Source: Prorocentrum cordatum
Lineage: Eukaryota; Sar; Dinophyceae; Prorocentrales; Prorocentraceae
Reading direction: 5' to 3'
DNA length: 64,000 bases
Assembly: GCA_963575745.1 (NCBI GenBank)
Contig: CAUYUJ010008613.1
Location: 219,355-283,354, forward strand
The stretch's first letter is position 1. Each line of letters starts with the position of its first letter. The notes under the pieces are model-generated. The model was given only the letters and a program-made list of their open reading frames with translations. It was not told the DNA's origin and did no database searches. The translations under genes were made by a program, and so were the position numbers. Below, one piece after another: positions 50,965-61,515 of this stretch.

Positions 50965-53900
50965 ATGGGGGCTGTCGAGAAGAATGCTCAGAGGGTCTTG
51001 AGGAACGCTCTGGCTGGTAATGATGCCCAAGGCGAGCCCCCGTCATCGGCCATGAGCTGTGCTTCCGCTTGCACGGCATTCACGGCAGCACCAAGCACGG
51101 CGCCCAGCATTGGAGGAGGGCGTGGGGGCAAGCGCGGCATCAACACCCTGGAAGGTGTCACGGAGCGGCAGCAGAAAACAGCCCGCTTGGCGCGCACAGT
51201 CTGCATCGCCGTTGGTTGTCAGAAGAAGTTGAGCACATGCGACAAGCGGGCTGGGCGCTTCATGTGCGAGCCGCATTGGCAGACATACACCATCGGCTAC
51301 AACTACATGGCGGACGATGAGATAGGCGAGAAGACGGAGAACGATGAAACGTTTCGGAAGGCCTTCGATTCTGCGCACTCCCATCGTGTGACCATGGATG
51401 CTACTGTCGCGGAGTTCGGCAACGCTGACATCGATACGCACTTCCGCAACAAGGCCCGCTGCGAGCGGCGCGTTGGGTTCTGGTCGAGGAGTGACTTGCA
51501 TGGGCTGACCGGCTGCATGCCCGAGCAGCTGGGCGCGAAGTGCCAGAAGCTGTGGGGCGAGCACGACAACCCTCTCCAGGGGGTCTTGGTTGATGAGTTC
51601 GAGGACGCACCGCGCACCTTCGTGATCTCGTGTGGAAAGTCCGTTCTGAGGTTGGACGCTGAGTCGCAAGGAACAACCTAGTAAGATCCACGATCAGTCC
51701 GTGGCGAGCTTAGAGAATGAGTGCTCTCCGAGCGGTGCCCCCTTCCTCTCGATCAAGACCCTCCTCAAGAGAGCCGACGAGAAGCGCGAGCTCATCGGTA
51801 TCAAGAAGGCCGAGGAGGCGAGAGCGACTGCGGAGAGCGAGGTCGAGGTATCCAAACACCACGCCCCTGCCGATCCGCGCGCCACCCCGTTCCGTGTATG
51901 GGGCGGGGGGGGGGGGGGGGGGATGATGCAGGATTGGCATGGGTGCGATTGGGTATCCTCTCCAGGGCCTCGTCCACGTCGAAGAGGGCACCGATGTTGC
52001 GGAGTCGGCCATGGGCACATGGCTGCTCCCAGTGACGCCGCGCCACAGCAGGCGCTGCAGAGGTCGCCCGCGCCTTCCCCCCCAGCGAGGAGAGGCAGCG
52101 CGGCCAGTGTGGTGTCGAACGGATCCCAGCTTCCTCTCAGCAGCCCAGGCAGCCCGAAGGGCGGTGCTGGCGGTCGCTTGGCCAGCCCTGGATGCGTGCC
52201 TGGTGGCGAGGGCATCGTCGACGTCAGGGAGCCCATGCAGTCGGACCCCGTCAAGGCCAAATGGACGCTCCAGCTCCACAAGGTGAGCCACTCGCTCGCC
52301 TTGACTGGCAAGAAGAGCCTCGGGAGGCATATGAGGAGGACGTACGCTCAGGAGGCGTACGCTCAGGAGGCGGATACCCTGGGGAGGAGCGAGGGCGACG
52401 GCATGCGGGAGCACGCCTCGCTCAATGAGGCCGCCGAGCAGATCGCCACCCAGAATGGCTGGTGCAGCATGGCCAGGACCGATCTCGACGCCCTGCTACA
52501 GAAGCTCGTGGATGCTGGCGTCGACTTCCCCACCAAGTTCAAGAATGATTGCATCGCGCGTGCGCTCCAGGATTGGTCGCAGAGCACTGCCAGCCTCGAG
52601 GAGAGGGTTACCAGCCTCCTCGACATGGTCCAGGCGTGGCCAAGTACCGCCGACGACGGTGCGTTCGAGCCCCTGCAGCCTCGACTTCGCCACGTCGAGG
52701 GTTCGCCGAAGGACCGCATGGCTACGATGGCGGATATCGTGCTCAAGAAAGCGATCTGCCCCCTCATCAAGGACGGCGCCCGCAACGCCAGTGTCACGAT
52801 GCGCGTGATGACCACCATCATCACGGCCATATGCGCCGCGTCCGACGACGACCAGCTGGACTTCGAGCCGTGCGAGGATGGCGCGGACGAGCTGTGCTCC
52901 CTGCTTCGTGGCATCGTCATGGTCACTGAGCCCGACCTCCAGGAGCAGCAGAAGGTTGGCGCCGCAAACATTGATTTCGACAAGCTTCAGGACGTGTCCG
53001 CCAGCGTGCCGCCAGGCGAGACCAATGTGATTGCAACGTTGGCGCAGAACGGTCATTATAAGCATCTGCTTGCAGAGTTTGTTCGTTGTCGGCCTCACCT
53101 TGACGAGCCCATCCCTCGCTTGATCGATAGCGAGAAGAGGGTGATATCTGTAGATCCGGAGGGCCCGTTCCAGGATAACTGCGACATTTTGCTGAACGCT
53201 TGGAAGGTGAAGAGGAGCGCTAAGGGCAAGGTACGCCCATCCCAGTCTAAGAAATTAACTGAGCTTCTCGAGGCTTCTACCTTGTCTGTGATTGGCGCGG
53301 TGCTCTCTTCCATCGAGGCTGGCACCTTCCCCGACGAATCCTGCGGCCATCTCAAGGACATCGCGGCGACGTGTAGTGAGGGGAAGCTGGCGATACCAGG
53401 AGCCGACGCCATTCAGGCCCACTTGCTCAAAGTCGCCCAGAAGCAGACAGTGGTTGGCCACTTGCACATCTGCTGCAATGCCCATGATTCATTATGTCAC
53501 GACGCCCCTCTCGAAGCTCGCAAGGCTGCAGCCGTCGCCCTCGTCAGCCATGCGAGGACCTACGCCGACTTCGGCATCGCCGAGAAGAGCGAGGACTTGG
53601 AGCTTAAGATTGCTTTGGACGTGACCATGGTCATGGACTGCGTGGGCGCTGGCGAGGACGTTCACATGATAGAGGACGTTTGCAACTACATAATGATCCA
53701 ATGCCAGCTGTGCGCCCAGTTGTTCGAGTTCGTCAAGGAGCCGACCACCGACCTTGCGAAGGCGAAGGCGTGCCTGGAGGCGCTGAGCGGCCTGCAGTGG
53801 GACTTCGCCAGCATCTACACCTACACGGGCCTGGGCGCGGACTTCGACGAGCGCATGGCCGCCGACGCGCGTGGAGTTGCCATGGGCCGCCTCGCGGCGG

Positions 53901-54816
53901 GGAAGCTGGCGCTGGTGGGGGCGCCAGGGCTTCCTGGATGGATTCGCCCAGTGCCCAACTGCGCAACGCTGCACTTTGCGGGCCTGAGCGGGGCGATGAG
54001 GAGGACGAGGGGTGACTGGGGCAATGGGGTCGGGAATGGGGGGGGGAGGGGGGGGGAGGGGGGGTCACTCGATGGATGAGGCATAGGTGATAAACGAAAT
54101 CGCGATGATATGAAGGCGGTGACGGAGGGGGGGGGGGGGGCGGCGGGAGGGGGCATGATGAAGGATTGCGAAGAATGATCTACCTGGGGGAACTTACAGC
54201 GTTTGCAGCGTTGCCTGGCTGGGCGCTGGAGCGCTCCGATCGAGAGAACCTCGAGGCACAGGCTGTAATTGGCAAGGACTTCTTCTATCGCTGGGCGACT
54301 GAAGCCGTTCAGCTGGCATCTGCAGTGATGGAGGCCGACTGCGCGGCCAAGGCGGCGAAGTTGCGACCAGTTGTGTTCAAACTCGACCGCGCCGCGATCT
54401 ACGGCTGTGCCGCCCTCCTGTGGCACGAGGGGTTGGCCGCCGACGCGGCCCTCGAGAACTTGCAGGGCCGCGCGAAGACCACGCTCTTCGCCAACGCGCG
54501 GCCTGCCGCTCTGAAAGGCGAGCTGGACGCACTACGGGGGAAGCTGCATACCATCGATGACGCCATGACACTCCACGGTGACGAGAACGCCGACCGCTTG
54601 ACGATCGTCGGTGACGCGCAAGAGCTGGTCGACCGAATGATGCTCACGCATTGCGAGGCTCTCTGCTTAGTGTTATTCCGCGACTTCGGGGGGTCGCCGC
54701 TCAAGCTCAAGCGCAACCTGGAGGCCCAGATGGCGATGCTCCCAGAGAAGCTCCACCAGAAGTTGCCAGCAGCGCCGCTGGCCAACATCAGGGACAAGGT
54801 GGGCATCAAGAAGTGA
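50965..54816 (+). CDS. Long uncharacterised protein, probably 3-4 exons
   Basis: ATG 50965 (MGAVEKNAQRVLRNALAG). Segment 1, to about 51660, holds a Cys/His set (CIAVGCQKKLSTCDKRAGRF, MCEPHW), then FRKAFDSAHSHRVTM and LHGLTGCMPEQLGAKC. The frame changes near 51660-51700 (KIHDQSVASLENECSPSGAP). A GTATCC...ATGCAG stretch 51848-51931 (84 nt) with a G17 run looks like an intron; the part to ~52230 is Pro/Ser-rich. Segment 2 (about 52230-53920) is a long alpha-helical region: WTLQLHKVSHSLALTGKKSL, ASLEERVTSLLDMVQAWPST, LLNAWKVKRSAKGKVRPSQS. After another G-rich intron-like stretch the last exon starts at 54209 (LPGWALERSDRENLEAQAVI) and ends TGA 54814-54816. All-helical, repeat-like scaffold; no known family recognised. 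Confidence 0.5.
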
Positions 54817-55623
54817 CTGCAGGCGTTGCACGCGTGCTGCTGCTGCGGTGTTGCGTGCATGGACCTTATGGTGCAGTACGTTTTGTTTCTAAGTAAGTGC
54901 AGCCGTGCGTGGCTGCCCGTGCGCGTGGTGACACGCTTCTCGTGTCAGCGTCTGGCCCGTGCTCGCGCCAGCAACGGCGCCCTCGACTGCGCAGCTGCTA
55001 GACACATGGGAGGATTCATCAGGGGTGAGCTGCGCAAGCGCCGCACGGGGGAATGGGCAGACACGGGCGATGCTGGATCCAGCTCCGCACGAACATTCAT
55101 GGGCGATTCGTTTGAATCACGACTGCAGCTAGGTTTAGCAGGGAACTTAAACAAGGCACCGACGTCGCCAGCACAATAGCATAGTCATCCCCACCCCCTC
55201 CCTCGTCCCTCTCCCTGCTTCCGCCGCCGTCCGTTATCTGTCTTATCCCCCTGTCGCTGCCTCCTTCCCTCCATCCGCGCCCCCGCCCCCTCCCTAGCTC
55301 GTCCCTTCCTGCGAGTGTCGCAGATGGCTGGGGCTACGGGGGCAAGAGGGATGGGGCGTTGCACGCGTCGCGGGGGCTTTATTAGGGGCGCCAGCAAGGG
55401 CGCAGGAGCGGTTGGAGGGCTGGATGGGGGAGGGGGGGCTAGAGGGAGAGAGGTGCGAGCGGGGGCGGCGGTGGGCGGCGCACGGGGGGTAAGAGGAACG
55501 ATGGGGCGAACGGCGGGGAAGAGAGCCCGCGGGAGGAAGGGCACGGCGGAGGACAGTGGACGGAGGAGGAGCAGAAAGGGGGGCAGAGGAGGAGGAGAGA
55601 GGACATGGGCAGAGGGGGACAGC

Positions 55624-55628
<5 letters not shown>
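54817..55628. other. Spacer, no gene supported
   Basis: An ordinary-composition part (54817-55180) without coherent coding, then pyrimidine-rich (55190-55310) and G-rich (55400-55620) DNA leading into the (AG)n repeat. Confidence 0.5.

Positions 55629-55629
<1 letters not shown>

Positions 55630-55686
<57 letters not shown>
55630..55686. repeat. (AG)28 microsatellite
   Basis: Uninterrupted AG dinucleotide repeat of ~57 bp. Confidence 0.95.
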
Positions 55687-55689
<3 letters not shown>

Positions 55690-55929
55690 TGGCGCCCGCT
55701 GATTCGCCGCGTGGGTCGGCGTCTACTGCGAGGAGGCGGAGCGCGGCCCCGCCCTGCCCGCCCTGCCGCCGCCGCCCCCCCTCCTCCTCCTTCCTCCTCC
55801 TCCCCCCCCTCGTCCCCTCCCCCCCCCTCCCCTCGTCTGCGCGCGTGTGTGTTGGGATTCGCGCCGCGGGGCTGCCCGCTGGTACAGTATGGCTCAATGA
55901 TGCACTGGTTGCCGATTTTTTTCCCCCAG

Positions 55930-56135
55930 AGCCGTGAAACCATTTCGGCGACCATTCGAGTTGCCATTTTTCAAGCGTGCGTCTGGGGCCACCATTCGGG
56001 CGACCATCTGGGCAACCATTTCTTTTTGGGCGACCATTTGGGGGGCCATCCGCGCGACCATTCGTGAACCATTTCTGGGTTTCCGCCAGTCTGCGCAACA
56101 AGAGTATCATAAGGCTAGGGTGCGAAGATAGAGCT
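55930..56135. repeat. AAATGGTCGCCC-type minisatellite, inverted copy
   Basis: Read on the - strand it begins CCTAGCCTTATGATAC and GCGCAGACTGG, then GGAAACCCAGAAATGG and AATGGTCGCCC units, paralleling 33525-33725 at about 70% by eye. Two ends of the same element family in opposite orientation, 22.4 kb apart. Confidence 0.8.
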
Positions 56136-56251
56136 AGATGGAGGGCCGTGCTCAGCGCCATCGCCGGGGGGCCTCCATGCTCCAGCCCGAAAAGCAGGTC
56201 AGACAGGTGTTCACCAGAGCATGCTTATCCCACAGGCTGCTCATCCCCTTT

Positions 56252-56373
56252 ATACATGTTTTACTAAACGCACTTTTACACTGCTAGTGCTCCCCCTCTT
56301 GTGCCGCCCCTCTCCCCCTTGTCCTCGTTCTCGGCCTCGTCCTCCTCGGCTTCGCCGCCGCTCAAGTTTCGGC
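56252..56373 (+). repeat. Split direct repeat A1
   Basis: 122 bp starting ATACATGTTTTACTAAACGC, matching A2 at 63352-63473 with few substitutions. Marks the left end of the retrotransposon. Confidence 0.85.
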
Positions 56374-56635
56374 TCGAGGATTTCCAGCGAGATCTACGAG
56401 CGTCCAGGATTTGTGGCACCGCAGTGCGAGAGGACAGCCCCTCTCGCTTGCCTGGGCAATCGCCGCGAAGTGGTGGTGGTACGGCGTGGCCGCGCTCGTC
56501 GGGCGGAACGCAGGCGACATTGCTGACGAGGGCCGTCCACTGTAGGCGGCAGCCGAAGAGTTCGACCCACCCGAGGAGCTGGACTACGAGCCGGCAGGCG
56601 ACATTCTTGTTCACGGCAGCCGTGCCTCCGTCCTG

Positions 56636-57283
56636 ATGGCGCCGTGGAGCAGGTGGAACAGGGTCTACTACAAGACGGGCCCCTCGCAGGGCGTGGTGAT
56701 GCTGTTGGTGTCACGGATCGGGAAGTCCAACAGCGCGACGTGGACGGCGTGCGACCCTGCATTGAGGGTCCAGGTCATCAACGTGCGCGACAAGGAGAGG
56801 ATCTTTACCAAACCTGTGAAGGACCTGACATGGACAGGGCACCCAGGGCTCAGTGCCGCGAGCAGGGACCGAGTGCTCGCGGCCTCGGAGAGGCTCATAT
56901 CGAGACGGGAGCTGGAGGCCGAGGACGCGAAGACCGCCATCCCCGCCAAGGGGAAGCAGCAGAAGAAGCGCAAGCCGAGCAAGAAGAGTGACCTGTTCGG
57001 TTGGATCCAGGGCGGGGTGGGGAACGCCGTGAGTTTCCTCTGGTTACGGCGGTCGGCTGGGGGCTCCATGGCAGTGTGTTTCCTGGAATGGCGAGTTTGG
57101 AAGGTGCTGGGGCTTGGTTCTGTGCTCCAGACCGTCTACGAGTCCGTGCTGGCTGCTGGTGAGGTGGCTGAGGGAGCTCATGAATGGTATGAGAAGGCCG
57201 AGGAGATGTACGAGTCGGGGGAGCTCGAGCAGATCGGGATGGCGCTCGGAGTCGGCATCGCGGCACTCTACCTGCGCTACTAG
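56636..57283 (+). CDS. DIRS-like element, first gag-region frame
   Basis: ATG 56636 (MAPWSRWNRVYYKTGPSQG). It contains VVMLLVSRIGKSNSATWTAC, a charged KGKQQKKRKPSKKSDLFGW patch (nuclear-signal-like), and an apolar C-terminus (GMALGVGIAALYLRY) before TAG 57281-57283. The frame is continuous with the next coding segment (LLSSGAGLGRRWKVHESDGE), so the TAG either ends a first ORF or is a nonsense change or readthrough site. It lies where gag is expected, upstream of RT. No zinc knuckle, as usual for DIRS-order gag proteins. Confidence 0.55.
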   Translation: MAPWSRWNRVYYKTGPSQGVVMLLVSRIGKSNSATWTACDPALRVQVINVRDKERIFTKPVKDLTWTGHPGLSAASRDRVLAASERLISRRELEAEDAKTAIPAKGKQQKKRKPSKKSDLFGWIQGGVGNAVSFLWLRRSAGGSMAVCFLEWRVWKVLGLGSVLQTVYESVLAAGEVAEGAHEWYEKAEEMYESGELEQIGMALGVGIAALYLRY

Positions 57284-58339
57284 CTGCTCAGCAGTGGGGC
57301 AGGCCTGGGCAGAAGGTGGAAGGTGCACGAGAGCGACGGCGAGAGCGAGGCCTCCGACTCAGAGGTCATGGTGGGAACGACGGTGGCGGACTCGGACGAT
57401 GAGCCCGACTCGCGGCACTTGTTCGCGGAGCTGGCGAGGGGGCAGAACACACTGCAGGCTTCGGTCGCCGCGCTCGCCGACCTCCTGGGCCAGAAGCGCA
57501 AGGGTGAAGATGTGCCAGCGTCGGGGGGCCCTCGGAAGCGTCTCAGCTTCGACAGTGACGGTGGCGAGAGTGAGGCCCAGGGGAGGCCCTCCGACGCGCA
57601 GGTGGACGACGTCTTACGGAAGCTTCAGGAGCACGAGGAGACGGTGAAGGTGGACTCAGCGGCGGGTACGGAGGGATCTCCAGGTCCGACTACGCCGACG
57701 TCGGGGTCTCCTACGAGTTGGGAGAAGGTGTCTTCGCCAGGCGCGTCCAGTGTCGGAGAGGCCGTGGCGCAGCTGGAGATCGAGGCGCGTGACCCCAAGG
57801 ACGGGCTGTTGGCTACGTTGAAGTCCTACCGCGATGTGGGAGGCGCTCGAGTCGGAGGGGTTCGTGCGAGGGTGGCCCCGACCGTCCTGGCCCGCTTCTA
57901 CAAGAGCGGGAGAGGGGCGAGGGCCGAGCTGGAGGACTGGTTGCGCTCCAAGGAGCTCACGAAGTGTTCCATAGCCTCGGAGATCTTCATGTTGGCGGCC
58001 GCCTTGGACAAGATGATGATGTGCGGGGAGTTTGACACTTTGATCAACTCACGGGCGGCCGAGCTGACGTGCCTGCGTATCTACTCGATCTTCAAGGCCT
58101 ACGAGAACGTGGAGGTGGAGTCGGACTGGAGGCGCCCCAAGTCGGCCAACGGTTCGAAGTGGAAGAGCAAAGTCAATTGGGGCTACGCGGAGGAGTATCT
58201 TGATCTGGCCAAGTCGAATACGCCCGACGCAATGGCTGCTGACGAGGAGGTTGCAGAACGTTTGAAGAAGAAGGCCGCCATCAACAAGCACCTCTCGCTC
58301 GTTGGAGGTGCGTCGGGCCACTCGCACGCGGACGAATAG
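57284..58339 (+). CDS. DIRS-like element, gag-like protein
   Basis: Same frame as the preceding segment. The acidic start HESDGESEASDSEVMVGTTV is followed by a helix (HLFAELARGQNTLQASVAAL), a linker with KRLSFDSDGGESEAQGRPS, a short coiled coil (DVLRKLQEHEETVKV) and a folded C-terminal half (APTVLARFYKSGRGARAELE, DWLRSKELTKCSIASEIFML, AAALDKMMMCGEFDTLINSR, YSIFKAYENVEVESDWRRPK), stop TAG 58337-58339. Helical core plus basic/acidic linkers fits a structural Gag. No ATG early in the segment (GTG at 57323), which supports fusion with the upstream frame. Confidence 0.55.
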   Translation: MLSSGAGLGRRWKVHESDGESEASDSEVMVGTTVADSDDEPDSRHLFAELARGQNTLQASVAALADLLGQKRKGEDVPASGGPRKRLSFDSDGGESEAQGRPSDAQVDDVLRKLQEHEETVKVDSAAGTEGSPGPTTPTSGSPTSWEKVSSPGASSVGEAVAQLEIEARDPKDGLLATLKSYRDVGGARVGGVRARVAPTVLARFYKSGRGARAELEDWLRSKELTKCSIASEIFMLAAALDKMMMCGEFDTLINSRAAELTCLRIYSIFKAYENVEVESDWRRPKSANGSKWKSKVNWGYAEEYLDLAKSNTPDAMAADEEVAERLKKKAAINKHLSLVGGASGHSHADE

Positions 58340-58682
58340 GTTGCGGCAGGGAGGTTAGCGGCGCCTCCTTGCCAAGCCGACGCCAAGGGCGTAAGTCCGC
58401 GTAGCTTCCTCTCCCGTGGGTTCAGTGAAGGTTGGTCGACTACGAGTGGGAAGGACTTCGTTGGTAGGCGCTCGGGCTTGGTGTTATTCAGCATCCTCTC
58501 TCTGGCCCTGCGATGGCACCTGTACTTCAGGGAGGGGACGTACAGGCAGCCGAGTATCTCTCATCGGGAACATGGTGTCCAGGTGTCCTCTGCTTCCTGG
58601 AGCGGGAGAGGATGGGCGTCAGCGGGATCCTCTTCGCGACCTTCCCTTCCCACCGTTTGGGGCGGTGGGGTCCCTGGGCACG

Positions 58683-60969
58683 ATGCTGTCCGAGGGCGAG
58701 CTGAGGGTGACGCGGAGGAGGCTTTCACGAGCTATCGCGTCGATTCGGTGCTTGGCTTGTGGACATGCCCGTGTGGTGGGGGAGTTGCGTTTACGCCCTT
58801 GCAAGAGGACGTGGGCGTCGGCTACGCTACTGCAGAGGACGCTGATCAACGGGCTCTGGGAGCTGCTGGCGGTGCGCGCCAGCTGGGGAGGCATCAACGA
58901 TGGCAGGGCGGTTCTCAGCCGTCTTGGGAAGGGGCAGGTGATGGGCTACGGCAGGTCGGAGAGGACGACGGCGAGGACAGGCGTTATGAAGAAGGGGGAC
59001 ATGTGCGACCTGATAGCGGAGCAGGTCTCGGTGCCGAAGGTCGGGGCGACGGGCCTCGACGTGGTGCGCCTTTCGCCAACGGCGCGGCCCTACCTGGAGA
59101 ACGTGGACGGGGCTCATGCTGAGGGACGACGACGAGGTGGACTGGGTGAAGTACCAGCAGACGAAGAGCTACAGCGACCCTGGGTGGAGGATCAGGTCGA
59201 ATCGGCTGGCCCTGACGCTCAGGATGTGGGAGGCTGGTATGTTGAGTTTCGTCGACGAGGTGAAGGGGCACGTGGGGGTCTTTACGGTGGTGAAGTCCTT
59301 GGAGGAGGGCAGCATGACGGACATCAAGTCCTCCAGGCTGGTGTGGGACTGTCGGCGCCTGAATCTGAGGTTCAGGAGACCACCGTGGACGGGACTGGGA
59401 TCACCGAGTGCTCGGAGTTCTCTGGATCTGTTGCCCGAGGTGCTGGGGGAAAGGGAGTTGTTCTCCTTTGCGGGGGACATCCCAGACTGGTTCTACCGCT
59501 TAAGGTGGACGAGGTCGCTAGCTCAGTATTGTGTGCTGGAAGACGTGTCACCGAGCGAGCTGTGGGAGCATGCGAAGGGACAGGGGAAGGACATACCACG
59601 GCCAGGCGAAGGAGATCGGGGAGTGGGGGCCATCGCCCCCGTGATGGGGCATTCGTGGGCCGTCTTCCTGGCTCATTCGTGCCTCACCGACTCGATCAAG
59701 GAGGTGAAAGGGTACGACCTGGGGGGGCTGGCCTATGGGAGGCCGACCGCATCCTTCGAGACGTGTCAGCTGATTCTGATGTTGTACATCGACGACTACA
59801 TCGGCTTCAGGCTCCTCGACCCGCTCGAGGGCGACATCGAGGTGGACAAGGAGGTGGTGAAGAAGGTGTTGGTGGACAAGGGGCCCGGGGTGCACAAGGA
59901 GGGGTGGGGCCCTGGACTGCAGCGAGGGCTCGGGATCACGGTGAGGGGGCGGCCGTACCAGGTGACAATTCATCCCGGCAAGCTGAGAGAACTGGTACTG
60001 ACAGCGGAGGCGCTGGCGGTCAAGCCCACCGTCTCTCCTGCGAGGCTCTCGTCTTTGCTGGGTATGTGGACCTGGGCCCTTCTGATTTGCCGCTCGGGGT
60101 TTGCCATTCTGGACGCGATCTACAGGTGGATCAACGAGCGCGGCGACTCTTGGGAGGAGGTGCTGCCCCTCGCGACGGATGTGGTCTCGGAGCTGGTGGC
60201 GTTGGCCAGCCTCTCGGTGTACTTTACGTCGGACTTGGAGGCGGACTGGGCCACGAGGGCTTACATGACGGACGCCTCGGAGTTCGGGTACGGAGCGGTC
60301 GTGACCGAGGTCACCGCGACGGAGTGCAGGATGGAGGTGGCGAAGGGCGGCCTGCAGACCTGGACCGTCAGGGCCGACGAGGCCTTCACAGCGGTGGAGG
60401 AGGAGGTCGCGCGCGAGGGCGAGGAGGACGACGAGATGGTGGGGCCACCAGCGGGACGGCCTGGGTTCCTGGAGCTGGCGAGTGGGGTCGAGAGGATCAG
60501 CGACGACGTGGTGAGTCGCACCAAGTCCTGGTGCGAGGCGTCGGATCTGTTGAGGGGCCCCTCCTACCAGCTGACGGAACCGAGGGAGCTGGAGCTTCTG
60601 TTTGGGCGAGTACGTCGACGGTGGTGGTGTTGTACACATCTGGCTCCCTCCAGGTCGCCCTTGGAGCAGCTGATCGCCTTCGAGGTCGCCAAGCTCTTCC
60701 ACAGGGAGGGCCTGATCTTCACGGCGGTGATGACGGCGGAGGCGGAGGTCGAGGCGCTCTGGGAGGATCTCACCAGGCTCGAGGAGGTCTTCACCTTTCG
60801 GACGGCCGCGGAGACTGGGTTCCTGACGATGGTTACGAACGACGGGCGCTTCGGGGCCCTGCAGTGCGAGCAGGATCGCAAAGCAGAGCATGTGGAGGCG
60901 ACGGAGTTCAGGTACGGCTCGAAGTGGAGGACCACCTACTGCAAGCAGGTGCTGAAGATCGAGCCGTGA
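58683..60969 (+). CDS. DIRS-like element reverse transcriptase (one frame change at about 59110)
   Basis: N-terminal part from ATG 58683: SRAIASIRCLACGHARVVGE, LINGLWELLAVRASWGGIND, GDMCDLIAEQVSVPKVGATG, PYLENVDG. One frame change near 59110 leads to MLRDDDEVDWVKYQQTKSYS. RT motifs in order: VFTVVKSLEEGSM and SRLVWDCRRLNLRFRRPP (fingers), LFSFAGDIPDWFYRL (motif A, catalytic Asp), MGHSWAVFLAHSCL (motif B), LMLYIDDYIGF (motif C; YIDD at 59785-59796), GLQRGLGITVRG and VSPARLSSLLGMWTWALLIC (thumb), YMTDASEFGYGAVVTE. TGA 60967-60969, after which the same frame continues into RNase H. Length and motif order match RTs of DIRS/PAT elements. The frame change and stop suggest a recently inactivated copy or sequence errors. 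Confidence 0.8.
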
Positions 60970-61515
60970 TGGGACATGGTCGTGGCGGGGGCCCAGGCGA
61001 GGCTGGAGGGTGGCATCCTCAGGGTGGTCAAGAGGCGTGGACAGGCTCTACCTGCCTCGAGGGTCTGGACGAGGGTGGTTCGCTGGTCTTTACTCTCCAA
61101 AGGATTGTGGCAGCGAGAGGAGCACAACAATATCCTGGAGTTACGTGCGATTGTGTCCCTCTTGCGACACATGTCGCGCACGCGGAATATGTGGGGCAAG
61201 CGCGTGCTGGTGTTCTCGGACTCCCTGGTTGCGATGGGCGTGCTTGCCAAGGGGCGCTCGTCGGCGACGGGCCTGCTGCACTTGGCTCGCCAGACTTCTG
61301 CTGTGGTCCTCGTTTTCGGTATCAAGCTGTACTTGAGGTGGGTGGCGTCGGAGGACAATGGGGCAGATGGTCCGAGCAGAGCTTTGGACATCGGTGCGGC
61401 CGAGGCGACGAAGGAGGAGCACAAGTGGAGACACACGCCGAAGGCCGTCCGCTCCATGCTTGCAAGACCTCACCCTACTGCGAGTACGACGGGACCTACC
61501 ACGTCGACATGGTGA
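60970..61515 (+). CDS. DIRS-like element RNase H domain
   Basis: Same frame as RT after one TGA; ATG 60976 (MVVAGAQARLEGGILRVV). RNase H-type residues in order: EEHNNILELRAIVSLL (catalytic Glu at 61138-61140), VLVFSDSLVAMGVLAKGRSS (catalytic Asp at 61219-61221) and YLRWVASEDNGADGPSRA (third acidic residue). It degrades RNA in RNA:DNA hybrids during reverse transcription. Its last codons overlap the recombinase start as ATGGTGA: recombinase ATG 61509-61511, stop TGA 61513-61515. Such an overlap could couple translation by re-initiation. Confidence 0.75.
   Translation, partial: WDMVVAGAQARLEGGILRVVKRRGQALPASRVWTRVVRWSLLSKGLWQREEHNNILELRAIVSLLRHMSRTRNMWGKRVLVFSDSLVAMGVLAKGRSSATGLLHLARQTSAVVLVFGIKLYLRWVASEDNGADGPSRALDIGAAEATKEEHKWRHTPKAVRSMLARPHPTASTTGPTTSTW

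Noticed and set aside
58416-61500. Open frame of 1470 codons that includes the recombinase
   Set aside because: Only the part from about 61509 has recombinase content and the stretch 58683-59110 belongs to RT. Between them the frame is a Gly/Arg/Val-rich shadow of the RT/RNase H frame.
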